Source of the DNA: Verrucomicrobiota bacterium
GTDB lineage: Bacteria; Verrucomicrobiota; Verrucomicrobiia; Limisphaerales; SIBE01
Direction: 5' to 3'
Length of the DNA: 36,657 bases
NCBI GenBank assembly: GCA_021733945.1
Contig: JAIPJX010000038.1
Coordinates: 1 to 36,657, forward strand
The position numbers and the translations under genes are program-made. How positions within the stretch are numbered: position 1 is the first letter of the stretch; each line of letters starts with the position of its first letter. Shown one piece after another: positions 17,801 to 24,538 of the stretch. Below the pieces are notes generated by a model. It saw only the letters and a program-made list of their open reading frames with translations. It did not search any database and was not told where the DNA came from.

Positions 17801-18602
17801 CCGCCGGGGCGGCCCCGGCATTCGGATCCACCGGCTGGGCGGGACGATCGAGCGCCCAATCGATCGCGTTGCGCAACAGGAGTCTGAACGAAGCGCGTTG
17901 AAAGTCTTCCGGATGGCCAAACGAGGAATAAAACACACGAGCCTGTTTCGGACCGTACCGATGGGTCCAGGCGATCGGTTCCGCCGGTTTGTCAGGAGTC
18001 GATCCGAACAACACAGGTCTGGCTCCAGCCACCAACGGACTGACCCGGTAAAGCGAACCGCTCGAACGCAGCGTGTCCAGGTCGATCCCCTTCAGGATCG
18101 AATCGTTCTCCATGCCGGGGGCGACCCGCACCCTCACCAGTGGTCCCTCCCCATGGTGCCCGCCGTAGTGCCCTCCCAACACCTCGGGATCGAACCCGGG
18201 CCACAGTGCTCGTCCTTCGGGAATCGGTTCCCCTCGCGTCGCAAACGCGTGGCTGGCGGTCCGAATCGCGACCAGCGGTTTTCCGGCCGCCAGATGATTC
18301 CTCACGGCGGTCAATTGAGCTTCCAGCGGACTCCGTCGGCGCACGCTGACAAAAAGAAGATCCGCCCCGGGTAATACCCGGTCCAATCCAGCAAAATCAT
18401 TTTTGTCACTCCCCGGTGCCTGCACAATGGTCACGCGGTAACCCGCCGGCTCGAGATCGGATCTGGCAAACTCAGGCAGTGTTTCCCAGGTTTTATATTC
18501 ATCCTCCCCGATCATGAAGACCAGATGGGGTGGCTGCGCAGCCGCAAGGCCCGACAGGGCGAAGGCGCAAAAAAGAACGGCGAAACGAAGTCGGTTGCTC
18601 AT
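14832..18602 (-). CDS. Secreted ThuA - PVC membrane dehydrogenase - HEAT - cytochrome c fusion
   Basis: A 1256-residue protein with a signal peptide (residues 1-22, ending LSGLAAAQ). Residues about 24-265 are a ThuA-like trehalose-utilisation/glutamine-amidotransferase-type domain (LVFMIGEDEYKTWETLPEF, GGHYGGHHGEGP). After an Ala/Pro linker (265-300) comes a PVC-type membrane-bound dehydrogenase beta-propeller (FLNFDERGRMWVVEYRQYPWP, TNGDGVLD, WGPDGWLYGAQG). HEAT-like repeats fill about 680-1080. A C-terminal cytochrome c domain has CAQCH at about 1123-1127 and a probable distal Met in SLMPEGLM. The fusion is typical of Planctomycetes and Verrucomicrobia and is presumed to oxidise sugars or related compounds in the periplasm and pass electrons to its own haem. 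The substrate is not known. Confidence 0.93.
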   Translation of the reverse strand: MSNRLRFAVLFCAFALSGLAAAQPPHLVFMIGEDEYKTWETLPEFARSDLEPAGYRVTIVQAPGSDKNDFAGLDRVLPGADLLFVSVRRRSPLEAQLTAVRNHLAAGKPLVAIRTASHAFATRGEPIPEGRALWPGFDPEVLGGHYGGHHGEGPLVRVRVAPGMENDSILKGIDLDTLRSSGSLYRVSPLVAGARPVLFGSTPDKPAEPIAWTHRYGPKQARVFYSSFGHPEDFQRASFRLLLRNAIDWALDRPAQPVDPNAGAAPAAAKPAAAPVLQEAPPDSKPLSPAESAAQFQVWNDLEFEQVLSEPTIEQPVFLNFDERGRMWVVEYRQYPWPAGLKMVSRDSVWRAVYDRSSPAPPNHFPGLDRITIHEDTNGDGVLDSHKTFLEGLNIVTSVERGRGGVWVLNPPHLLFYPDANDDDVPDADPEVHLAGFGLEDTHSVVNSLRWGPDGWLYGAQGSTVTARVTRPGIDEPPVYSQGQGIWRYHPESRRYEFFAEGGGNTFGVEIDEKGRIYSGHNGGDTRGFHYVQGGYLRKGFEKHGPLSNPYAFGFFEDMEHSAVERFTHNFVIYDGGALPDRYRGSLFGVEPIQGRVVLSRVLTDQSTFRTEDLGWPVLSQDRWFRPVDIKVGPDGAVYVCDWYDQQVNHYRNHEGRIDPRNGRIYRLKAKGARPVQPFDLGRMSSSELVGLLGHGNKWFRQTALRLLADRKDASVVPALQKAIRENSGQTGLELFWALHLCGGFTEEAALSALDHPEPFVRLWAIQLLGNEKSVSPRIAARLIQATRAESHLETRVQLACTARRLPAAECLAMVRGLLTWDEDRLDKRIPLLLWWAIESKAELDRGVLLEFLKDPTVWESGIMKEHVLERLARRYAQSGSRQDLMTCAALFDRSPGAEQSRILFAGFEEGFKGRASSGLPAELSRAMARHGLGSVGFGLRQGDPVAVETALAAVVDSGAPMTQRLEFLAILGEVKLARSVPALVRAFREPGPAAVRKAALTALSQFDDPAIGRDVLELYKQLDRDTLTSAQTLLASRGTWSRQLVEAVRSGVVPKESVPLNTVRKIKLHRDPELVALAEQTWGNTGTPTTAQMEGEIHRLAEVVRAGIGDPYNGRTLFGNACAQCHTLFAQGGRIGPDLTVFQRDDLENMLLSIVNPSAEIREGYENFLVETKDDRSFAGFLAEKDNRMIVLRGLDGQNILIEKSNVLEMKAAGMSLMPEGLMGLFDEQQVRDLFAYLRSTQPLVGAPPRRVQAN

Positions 18603-18791
18603 AATGCTCGGGTCAGGTGTTTTGAGAAGCCGGAACCGATGGGACCCGGCTCACGGCCCGCCGGTTGCGCCCCCTGCGTCTTGATCGGTTTAATCGGTTT
18701 CCCAGAATACTCATACAGGTGGTGTTCCCCGCCATTCAACCGGATTGGGACGAAATTCTCGAACGAAATCTTCGGCAAATCTCAACTTCAT

Positions 18792-18818
18792 GAGGAGAAT
18801 TCAATGGCGCTTCTCCTC
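18792..18818 (+). other. Hairpin enclosing a Shine-Dalgarno and an ATG of an 8-codon reading frame
   Basis: GAGGAGAA (18792-18799) and TTCTCCTC (18811-18818) are perfect 8-base arms with an 11-base loop. The loop contains ATG (18804), which follows the GGAG at a good distance and opens an 8-codon frame ending in TAG at 18828-18830 (MALLLRLE). It lies 84-110 bases ahead of the CDGSH gene start. A masked ribosome site or leader peptide is possible. No homology supports it. Confidence 0.35.
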
Positions 18819-18901
18819 CGGTTGGAGTAGATCTGGGGTTCGCTGCGGTCATGCAGCATTGGAAACGCAAGGCAAACATTCAACCACGGGAAGAACTGAC
18901 T

Positions 18902-19135
18902 ATGGCAGGCTGGCAAAATCATCCATTCGGAATCGAGGTCAAGGCGGGCGACATCAAAGCGTTCTGCATGTGCGGCAAGGCCGGGACCGGTCCATTCTGC
19001 GATGGATCCCACTCAGGCACCGGGATCACGCCCAAAGTCGTGAAGTTCGACGCGGACAAAACGATTCATGCCTGCGGCTGCCTCGAGTCCAAGGCCCGCC
19101 CCTACTGCGACGGCAGCCACGCCTCCCTCGGTTAA
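18902..19135 (+). CDS. Double CDGSH iron-sulfur protein
   Basis: A 77-residue protein starting MAGWQNHPFGIEVKAGD at 18902, with GGAAG about nine bases upstream. Two CDGSH units are seen: Cys 22, 24, 33 and His 37 (FCMCGKAGTGPFCDGSH), and Cys 58, 60, 69 and His 73 (ACGCLESKARPYCDGSH). Each fits CxCx8CxxxH and would bind a [2Fe-2S] cluster with 3Cys-1His ligation, the mitoNEET type. Tandem units in one small protein resemble the CISD3 class. The role is probably electron transfer or cluster handling. It is cytoplasmic by sequence. Confidence 0.93.
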   Translation: MAGWQNHPFGIEVKAGDIKAFCMCGKAGTGPFCDGSHSGTGITPKVVKFDADKTIHACGCLESKARPYCDGSHASLG

Positions 19136-19176
19136 TCCGGGCGCCAAACCCTTTCAAACCCGCAAGTTTCGTTGTC

Positions 19177-19749
19177 ATGAAGAACTGGATCTCATCCTAC
19201 ATCGACGCGCAGAAGAAAACCCTCGACTCAATTTCTCCGGACGCGGTCGAATCCCTGGTGCACCTGCTCAAGAAGACCCTGCTGGAAGACCGGCAGCTTT
19301 TTGTGTTCGGCAACGGCGGCAGCGCCGCCAACGCCTCGCATTTCGCCACCGATCTTGGGAAAGGTTCCTCGGACAAAATCGGCCGCCGGTTCCGGGTCCT
19401 GTCGCTCAACGACAACGTGAGCTGGCTGACGGCGATCGGAAACGATTATTCCTACGAGGACATTTTTCTGCGGCAACTCCAGAACTACGCACGGCCCGGC
19501 GATGTCGCCATGGCCCTGAGCGTCAGCGGCAACTCGCCCAACGCCGTCAAGGCGATTCAATGGTCGGCTGCCAACGGCCTCACCACGGTCGCACTCGTGG
19601 GCAAGAGCCGGGGCCGGCTGGCAGACCTGGCGTCGAATGTCCTGGTTGTCGATTCGGATCATTTCGGACGCGCCGAAGACGCACAGATGGGAATCTGCCA
19701 CCTGCTCTGCTATGCGTTCATGGAAATCCCGAACCTGATCAACGAGTAA
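19177..19749 (+). CDS. SIS-domain phosphosugar isomerase, GmhA-like
   Basis: A 190-residue protein. The start is the ATG at 19177 (MKNWISSYIDAQKK). The frame is open upstream to 18745 but there overlaps the CDGSH gene and lacks homology. FVFGNGGSAANASHFATDL (43-60) and ALSVSGNSPNAVKAI are the sugar-phosphate binding SIS motifs of sedoheptulose-7-phosphate isomerase (GmhA/DiaA family). GmhA makes D-glycero-D-manno-heptose 7-phosphate for lipopolysaccharide or S-layer glycans. Other SIS proteins of this length exist, so the substrate is tentative. It is 41 bp downstream of the CDGSH gene. A CAGGGGGG/CCCCCCTG hairpin follows the stop. Confidence 0.85.
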   Translation: MKNWISSYIDAQKKTLDSISPDAVESLVHLLKKTLLEDRQLFVFGNGGSAANASHFATDLGKGSSDKIGRRFRVLSLNDNVSWLTAIGNDYSYEDIFLRQLQNYARPGDVAMALSVSGNSPNAVKAIQWSAANGLTTVALVGKSRGRLADLASNVLVVDSDHFGRAEDAQMGICHLLCYAFMEIPNLINE

Positions 19750-19762
19750 TCCCCTCCCGGAA

Positions 19763-19786
19763 CAGGGGGGCAACCTCCCCCCCCTG
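19763..19786 (+). terminator. GC hairpin after the SIS gene, no T-tract
   Basis: CAGGGGGG (19763-19770) and CCCCCCTG (19779-19786) form an 8-bp stem with an 8-base loop, 14 bases after the stop. No T-run follows, so it would have to act as a U-less or Rho-assisted terminator, or as 3'-end protection. Confidence 0.4.
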
Positions 19787-19807
19787 CCACCCTCGCGGGT
19801 TGACTGC

Positions 19808-20779
19808 ATGCGGCCACCGAGTATCCTCCGCCGCATGAACAACACAAACCATTCCTGCCAAGGACATTCACGTCCCGCACATCCCGGCGCCCCCCGGGGC
19901 TTCGAAAGACCGGGCTCAGGGGACCGGGCCACCCGACGCTTCTCCTCCCTGCTTGTCGCGGTGATCCTCACCGGAGCCCTGAACGCAGCGGACAAGGGTC
20001 AATACACCCTCTTGAATCCAACTCCGGATGAACAGATGCGCCCCCTGAGCACGGACCGTCCGGACAAGACCGAGAGCGCCTACACCCTGGATGCCGGCCA
20101 TTTCCTCGTGGAAGCCGATTTCTTCACCTACGCCTACGACCGGCACAACGTCGACCGCAGCAACACGAAAGTCGAGACCTGGAACGTCGCGCCCGTCAAC
20201 CTCAAGGTGGGACTCCTGAACAATGTGGATCTCCAGCTCATCCTGACTCCTTATACCTCGATTCGCCGGACCGACCACACCACGGGGACCGTCGGACGAC
20301 AGGAGGGCTTCAACGACCTGATCCTGCGATCCAAGATCAATGTGTGGGGAAACGACGACGGACGAACGGCCCTGGCCCTGATGCCCGTGGTCAAAATCCC
20401 AACCAACCAGGACAACCTGGGCAACGGATCGGTGGAGGGTGGCCTGATCGTGCCTATGGCCGTCGCACTCCCGGGAAACTGGGGAATGGGATTGATGACC
20501 GAAGTCGACATCGTCCGCGACGAGGTTGGAGGGAGTTATCATCCCGAATTCATCAACACCATCACGTTTGGCCACTCGATTGTGGGCAATCTGGGTGGTT
20601 ACCTGGAGTTCTTCGCTCTGGTCAATGAGCAGGACACCTCCAACTGGGAAGGCACCGTGGACCTGGGCCTGACCTATGCGATCAACGAAAACATCCAGCT
20701 GGACGGCGGGGTGAACATCGGAGTGACCCGGGCAGCCGACGACTGGAACCCGTTCGTCGGGATCTCCTGGAGATTCTGA
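19808..20779 (+). CDS. Putative outer-membrane beta-barrel protein (phenol-degradation MetA-like / transporter)
   Basis: A 323-residue protein if started at 19808, or 314 residues from the ATG at 19835. A signal peptide with a long n-region is followed by FSSLLVAVILTGALNAADKG, giving likely cleavage after LNA. Mature residues show STDRPDKTESAYTLDAGHFLVEADFF, then alternating short hydrophobic strands (LKVGLLNNVDLQLILTPY), and a terminal aromatic strand GISWRF. Ending in Phe is the signature of BAM-inserted outer-membrane proteins. The N-terminal PDKTES region is characteristic of a MetA-pathway/transporter-type family. No transport substrate can be inferred. It lies 58 bp after the SIS gene. 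Confidence 0.8.
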   Translation: MRPPSILRRMNNTNHSCQGHSRPAHPGAPRGFERPGSGDRATRRFSSLLVAVILTGALNAADKGQYTLLNPTPDEQMRPLSTDRPDKTESAYTLDAGHFLVEADFFTYAYDRHNVDRSNTKVETWNVAPVNLKVGLLNNVDLQLILTPYTSIRRTDHTTGTVGRQEGFNDLILRSKINVWGNDDGRTALALMPVVKIPTNQDNLGNGSVEGGLIVPMAVALPGNWGMGLMTEVDIVRDEVGGSYHPEFINTITFGHSIVGNLGGYLEFFALVNEQDTSNWEGTVDLGLTYAINENIQLDGGVNIGVTRAADDWNPFVGISWRF

Positions 20780-20797
20780 AGCGCAGAAGCCGGTTTC

Positions 20798-20822
20798 GCA
20801 GCGGGGCCCGGGGCCCCGCTGC
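20798..20822 (+). terminator. Perfect 11-bp GC hairpin after the outer-membrane gene, no T-tract
   Basis: GCAGCGGGGCC and GGCCCCGCTGC form a perfect 11-bp stem around a CGG loop, 18 bases after the stop. The following bases are GGGCCCCTCACACC with no T-run. It is a probable 3'-end structure, like those at 19763 and 24539. Confidence 0.5.
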
Positions 20823-20866
20823 GGGCCCCTCACACCCACGCACAGCCGCCCAAAGACCAAGCTGAA

Positions 20867-21688
20867 ATGGTAGAAATACATTATCTCGACACATTCGATT
20901 CCCCCGCACTTGAGCCCTATCGTTCGCTGCGCCGACGCAAGGACATGCAGCGGGAGCATTTGTTTGTGGCCGAAGGTTCCAAGGTCATCCGGCGGCTTCT
21001 GGACAGCCCCTACGCTTACGAGCTGGTTTCATTCCTGATGACTCCCGAATGGCTCGAAGAACTTCGACTCGAATTGGAAGTCCGCCCCGAACAGATCCAG
21101 GTGTATGTGACCGATAAAAAGGGGATCGAGCAGATCATCGGACATTCCAGTTATCAGGGGGTCAAGGTTTTCGCCAAGGTCCTCAACCCTCCGGATCTGG
21201 ACACGGTGCTGGAGGCCAGCTCCTCGCCCCGACTCTTTGTAGCCTGCGACGGCTTGGCCAACGCGGAGAACATGGGCACCGTGGTGCGCAACAGCGCCGC
21301 GTTTGGGGCGGACGCACTCCTGATCGGCGAGACTTCCTTCAGTCCGTTTCTCACGCGGACAATCCGGGCCTCCATGGGCACCGTCTTCGATCTGCCGGCC
21401 GTGCATCTGGACAATCTTGTCGACAGACTCAAGGACCTGAAATGGAAAGGTTTCCAGGTATTGGGAGCGCATCCCCACACCGACAGGAAAACCATCGCGC
21501 AGGCGGACTATTCGGGCGACGTCTGCATCGTGTTGGGAAGCGAAGGCCACGGCATCAGCGAAGGGGTGCAGGCGGTTTGCAATGAACTGGTGGCCATTCC
21601 GATGTCCGGAAACGTCGATTCGTTGAACGTGGGGAGTTCCGTCGCTGTTTTTCTTTACGAAGTTGCCCGGCAACGCGGGCGAATGTAA
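20867..21688 (+). CDS. SpoU/TrmH-family RNA 2'-O-methyltransferase
   Basis: A 273-residue protein. The N-terminal substrate-binding region (REHLFVAEGSKVIRRLLDS) is followed by the SPOUT fold: motif 1 ANAENMGTVVRNSAAFGADAL, motif 2 CIVLGSEGHGISEGV, and motif 3 IPMSGNVDSLNVGSSVAVFLYE. These bind S-adenosylmethionine in the knotted trefoil. The family methylates ribose 2'-OH of rRNA or tRNA. The exact target (such as G2251 of 23S or a tRNA position) is not readable. The start codon at 20867 follows a weak leader. Its neighbour rpmB is translational, which fits. Confidence 0.92.
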   Translation: MVEIHYLDTFDSPALEPYRSLRRRKDMQREHLFVAEGSKVIRRLLDSPYAYELVSFLMTPEWLEELRLELEVRPEQIQVYVTDKKGIEQIIGHSSYQGVKVFAKVLNPPDLDTVLEASSSPRLFVACDGLANAENMGTVVRNSAAFGADALLIGETSFSPFLTRTIRASMGTVFDLPAVHLDNLVDRLKDLKWKGFQVLGAHPHTDRKTIAQADYSGDVCIVLGSEGHGISEGVQAVCNELVAIPMSGNVDSLNVGSSVAVFLYEVARQRGRM

Positions 21689-21814
21689 TAGCCAACCCCG
21701 GAACACGAGAGTTCGAGGGCGGAAAAAACCCGGCGAAACCGCGTTGAGCACGGCTCAGATCCGGCTTCGCAGACCGCTCCCGACAATTTCCTCCACATTC
21801 TGTTCCTTTTGTGC

Positions 21815-21842
21815 TTGCATGATGAATCGATCCGACTAGGGT
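21815..21842 (+). promoter_or_regulatory. Candidate promoter for rpmB
   Basis: TTGCAT (21815-21820) and TAGGGT (21837-21842) are 16 bp apart, ending 31 bases before the rpmB start. The spacing and the TAG-type -10 match the kor, rpoZ and rho candidates. Confidence 0.45.
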
Positions 21843-21873
21843 CTCCGTTCTTTACTTAGAAGAAAAGCTGACT

Positions 21874-22143
21874 ATGGCACGAATCTGTGAGTTAACTGGC
21901 AAGGGTCCCATTAAGGGCCGACGAATTATCCGAAGCGGTAAGGCGAAGAAAAAGGGCGGTATCGGTATGCACGTTACCGCAACGACCAAGCGTCGTTTCT
22001 TCCCCAACCTCCAGCGCGTGAAGGCTGTCATTGACGGCGAGGTCCGCTACATCCGCGTTTCGACAGGCGCCATCAAGAAGGGTTTGGTGATCAAACCGCC
22101 CAAGCGCACCTGGAAGAAGCCCGGCACGGCCAAGAAGGCCTAG
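21874..22143 (+). CDS. rpmB: Ribosomal protein bL28
   Basis: An 89-residue protein starting MARICELTGKGPIKGRRI, the L28 signature. The basic core GIGMHVTATTKRRFFPNLQRVKA and the RVSTGAIKKGLVIKP segment complete the family fold. It is a structural protein of the 50S subunit. One N-terminal Cys is present but the paired CxxC zinc ligands of C+ paralogues are not, so this is the zinc-independent type. It is followed by a strong intrinsic terminator at 22203-22234. Confidence 0.96.
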   Translation: MARICELTGKGPIKGRRIIRSGKAKKKGGIGMHVTATTKRRFFPNLQRVKAVIDGEVRYIRVSTGAIKKGLVIKPPKRTWKKPGTAKKA

Positions 22144-22202
22144 TTGCGCATCTCCTCAGGCTCCCTGGTGCGCCTGATGGAATCGCAACCCTCAAATCGA
22201 TC

Positions 22203-22234
22203 TCCCCGGTAATCCCGGGGATTTTCTTTTTTTT
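22203..22234 (+). terminator. Rho-independent terminator of rpmB
   Basis: TCCCCGG and CCGGGGA (7-bp stem, 5-base loop TAATC) are followed by TTTTCTTTTTTTT at 22222-22234. It lies about 60 bases after the stop. This is the clearest plus-strand intrinsic terminator in the window. Confidence 0.85.
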
Positions 22235-22353
22235 GGACGCTTCTGCCCCAGCCGGGTCGCCTGAGCTTCCCGTGGATTCGGGCACCTCAAGGAATCTGTG
22301 AACGGTCGCCAGCAAGGGAACCCGCCCCGCGGAACCGCGAGAGCGTCGGCAAC

Positions 22354-22463
22354 CCGTTAAAAAAGTAGGAGCCGACGTCAGGAGGCTCTGCAATACCTAA
22401 AGATACCCGGGAAATCAGAGTCTCGTGACCTCGCCTCCTGCAAGATCTGGAGTTTTTTAACGG
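22354..22463. other. Nested three-stem palindrome, possible structured RNA
   Basis: CCGTTAAAAAA (22354-22364) pairs perfectly with TTTTTTAACGG (22453-22463). Inside it CAGGAGGC (22379-22386) pairs with GCCTCCTG (22433-22440), and CTCTG (22386-22390) with CAGAG (22416-22420). The three stems are collinear and nested. An alternative pairing exists: CGTCGGC (22344-22350) with GCCGACG (22371-22377), which would exclude part of the outer stem. It lies 4 bases downstream of the SmpB stop on the minus strand and after the rpmB terminator. A minus-strand transcript would end in TTTTTTAACGG. No known RNA family was recognised. Confidence 0.55.
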
Positions 22464-22467
22464 TCTG

Positions 22468-22923
22468 CTAGGCCCGCTTCTGGTGATGCATCACGATCCG
22501 TTTGAGCTCCCGGTCGGATTCCCGCTTCTTCACCGTGTCCCGCTTGTCGTATTCAGCCTTCCCGCGGCCAACCCCCAGGGCGACCTTGATTTTGCTGCCC
22601 TTCCAGTAAAGCGACAGGGGGATGACCGTATTGCCCTTGATCGCGGCAAGCTCGAACAGTTTTCGAATCTCGCGCTTGTGAAGGAGCAGCCGACGGGAAG
22701 CTTTCGGGTCGTGATTGAGAAGATTGCCGTGGGTGTACTCGTCGATGTGGGCGTTGTAAAGAAAGACACCCTTTTCCTCGACGCGGGCGAAAGCATCGCG
22801 AATCTGCCCCTTGCCCGCCCGAAGCGCCTTGACCTCCGTGCCATGCAGCACAATGCCGGCCTCGAAGGTCTCGATGATATGGTAATCCCGACGCGCTTTC
22901 GAGTTGCTGAGCAGATCTGGCAT
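22468..22923 (-). CDS. smpB: SsrA-binding protein SmpB
   Basis: A 151-residue protein of normal length. ARRDYHIIETFEAGIVLHGTEVKALRAGKGQIRDAF, NHDPKASRRLLLHKREI and GVGRGKAEYDKRDTVKKRESDREL are canonical. SmpB delivers tmRNA to stalled ribosomes. The Asp/Lys-rich C-terminal tail that mimics the tRNA anticodon is present. It lies 59 bp after rpoZ on the same strand. No tmRNA gene was found in the window. Confidence 0.96.
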   Translation of the reverse strand: MPDLLSNSKARRDYHIIETFEAGIVLHGTEVKALRAGKGQIRDAFARVEEKGVFLYNAHIDEYTHGNLLNHDPKASRRLLLHKREIRKLFELAAIKGNTVIPLSLYWKGSKIKVALGVGRGKAEYDKRDTVKKRESDRELKRIVMHHQKRA

Positions 22924-22931
22924 AGCTGCAG

Positions 22932-22986
22932 GTAAACGTACGCCAGCGGCCTCGGGATGACCCGAAGGCCGGATACCAGCGTTTAC
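22932..22986 (-). other. Intercistronic nested hairpin between rpoZ and smpB
   Basis: Outer arms GTAAACG (22932-22938) and CGTTTAC (22980-22986) enclose a GC-rich inner hairpin at 22948-22970 (GGCCTCGGG against CCCGAAGGCC, one bulge). The outer arm overlaps the rpoZ stop at 22983-22985. No T-run follows. It may affect mRNA stability or partial termination between the two genes. Confidence 0.4.
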
Positions 22987-23231
22987 TGACCGGGTGTGGA
23001 CGGTTCCACACCCACCATTTCAAATGGCTCCAAAAGCTCCCAGGTGAATTTACCTTCGATGATCTCGAGCATCGCGATGTCAGCCGCTCCCAGGCCAGCT
23101 GTCTCGAGGATGAGTGGACGACTTCCAGGACCGCTGGAGGTCAGTTGACGGACACGTTTGGAAACCAGGTTAACCAGAATATTCGGGTTACCCACTATCT
23201 CCAGCGCCTTTTTGCAGATTTCGCTATTCAA
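22983..23231 (-). CDS. rpoZ: RNA polymerase omega subunit (RpoZ)
   Basis: An 82-residue protein. The start codon is TTG at 23231-23229, supported by AAGAGG at 23244-23239 with seven bases between. The sequence NILVNLVSKRVRQLTSSGPGSRPLI, with DIAMLEIIEGKFTWEL, matches the omega/Rpb6 fold that stabilises beta-prime. It lies in a divergent gap from the dehydrogenase gene, and smpB follows on the same strand. The bacterial omega is typically 70-100 residues, so it is complete. Confidence 0.88.
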   Translation of the reverse strand: MNSEICKKALEIVGNPNILVNLVSKRVRQLTSSGPGSRPLILETAGLGAADIAMLEIIEGKFTWELLEPFEMVGVEPSTPGQ

Positions 23232-23604
23232 ATTTGAACCTCTTATTAATTCCCAACAGAGCTCGCTACGCTACCGGTTGCGAGTCACAAAGCAACAGAA
23301 AAATAACGCCCCCGGTCGTTTTTTTCCAATCCGGACCCGCGACGCAATCAGCTCCCACCCCGGCATCCCCACCAACGTGAGGCGGATAACCGGTTTCCCG
23401 GCCACGCGGAATCCCACCCCCTGCCCCCCAAAAAATCTCATGCCGAAAACGGGCCCCACGCAGGGAGGGCCGGGGTTCAAAAAAGGCGTGGCACCGGAGC
23501 CCGTCTAGTCTATTCTCCGCAGCGGTTTCCCAATATCGGTGGACCGATCGTGATGTGACAAACTCACAGACGAGGGGCGAACACTTAAACCTCAGGAAAG
23601 AACT
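23232..23604. other. Divergent intergenic region between rpoZ and the dehydrogenase gene
   Basis: This 373-bp gap contains the rpoZ ribosome site (23244-23239) and a candidate rpoZ promoter on the minus strand (TTGTGA 23290-23285, 16 bp, TAGCGA 23268-23263). The remainder includes GC-rich and C-run sequence. AGGAAAG at 23594-23600 is the probable ribosome site of the plus-strand gene. No gene or RNA was recognised in the middle. Confidence 0.6.
23263..23290 (-). promoter_or_regulatory. Candidate promoter for rpoZ
   Basis: On the minus strand TTGTGA (23290-23285) and TAGCGA (23268-23263) are separated by 16 bp. The predicted start would leave a leader of about 25 bases before the TTG start codon. 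The layout matches the kor and rpmB candidates. Confidence 0.4.
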
Positions 23605-24513
23605 ATGGCAGAAACAATTGGAATTGTCGGAGTAGGACGTATGGGCGCGAACATGGCGCGCCGTCTGAAGGACTGCGGCTACAAGATCAGCGCCGTCTAC
23701 GACGTGCAGAGCGCTGTGGCGGAAAAACTCGCTGACGAACTCAAGGCCGAGGCGTGCACCAGCCTCGCCCGCGTCACGGAGCTTTCCAGCATCATCCTCA
23801 CCGTCGTCACGGACGACAAGGCGATGTACAAGATCTTCGGCCCCGCCACCAAGGGCGACACGCTGCTGAAGGGCGCCAAGGGCAGGCTGTTCATCAACTG
23901 CGCCACCGTCTCCCCTCAGGTGCATGTGGATGTGGAACGACTCGCCGGCAAGGTCGGCGCCGCAGCACTGGAAACCTGCATGGCCTCCAGCATCACCCAG
24001 GCCCGCGAAGGTTCCCTCTACCTGATGTGCGGCGGCAAGGAAGAAACCTTCAAACGCGCCGGAAAACTGCTGGGCAACCTCAGCTCCTCAATGCGTTACA
24101 TCGGCACTGCCGGCAAGGCGGCCCAGGTCAAGGCCCTGGTCAACATGGTGATGAACATCAACACCGCAGCCCTGGCCGAGGGCCTGGCCCTCGCCGATGC
24201 GCTCAAGCTGGATCTCAACACCGTGCGCGAGGTGTTTTCACAAACCGGCGCCAACTCCCGCGTCCTGCAAACCGACGGGGAAGACATGCAGAAACGCGAT
24301 CATGACTGCTACTTCTCCGCATCACACGCCGCCAAGGATTCCGGCATCGCCCTGAATCTCGGCAAGGAAAAGGGCCTGACCCTGCCCCTGGCCGCCGCGA
24401 CCAAACGACAGTATTCCCGGATGGTGAAGGAAGGCCTGGGCGAACTCGACAAATCGGGCATCGCTGAACTCACCTTCAAAGGCCGGGGTCCCAAAAAGAA
24501 GAAAACGAAGTAA
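23605..24513 (+). CDS. 3-hydroxyisobutyrate dehydrogenase-like NAD(P)-dependent oxidoreductase
   Basis: A 302-residue protein. The Rossmann motif is GVGRMGANMARRL (GxGxxG at 9-14). NCATVSPQ is the substrate-binding region, and GTAGKAAQVKALVNMV contains the catalytic Lys (about 176) and Asn (about 180) of beta-hydroxyacid dehydrogenases. The protein is an NAD(P)-dependent dehydrogenase of a beta-hydroxyacid, such as 3-hydroxyisobutyrate, tartronate semialdehyde or 6-phosphogluconate-like acids. The substrate is unknown. The C-terminal KGRGPKKKKTK is a lysine tail. AGGAAAG precedes the ATG at 23605. A hairpin at 24539-24565 closes the unit. Confidence 0.9.
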   Translation: MAETIGIVGVGRMGANMARRLKDCGYKISAVYDVQSAVAEKLADELKAEACTSLARVTELSSIILTVVTDDKAMYKIFGPATKGDTLLKGAKGRLFINCATVSPQVHVDVERLAGKVGAAALETCMASSITQAREGSLYLMCGGKEETFKRAGKLLGNLSSSMRYIGTAGKAAQVKALVNMVMNINTAALAEGLALADALKLDLNTVREVFSQTGANSRVLQTDGEDMQKRDHDCYFSASHAAKDSGIALNLGKEKGLTLPLAAATKRQYSRMVKEGLGELDKSGIAELTFKGRGPKKKKTK

Positions 24514-24538
24514 GACCCGCAAGCGTCAAAACGAATCA

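Noticed and set aside
15810-18374. An 854-codon open frame on the plus strand inside the ThuA-cytochrome gene
   Set aside because: It lies antisense to a clearly homologous 1256-residue gene, and its product is a basic, Pro/Arg-rich sequence without domains. GC-rich codon use explains the lack of stops.
22091-22393. A 100-codon minus frame overlapping rpmB and the terminator
   Set aside because: It overlaps rpmB and its terminator, and has no homology.
22235-22467. tmRNA gene next to smpB
   Set aside because: I looked for the tRNA-like ends and T-arm sequence and a tag reading frame and found none.
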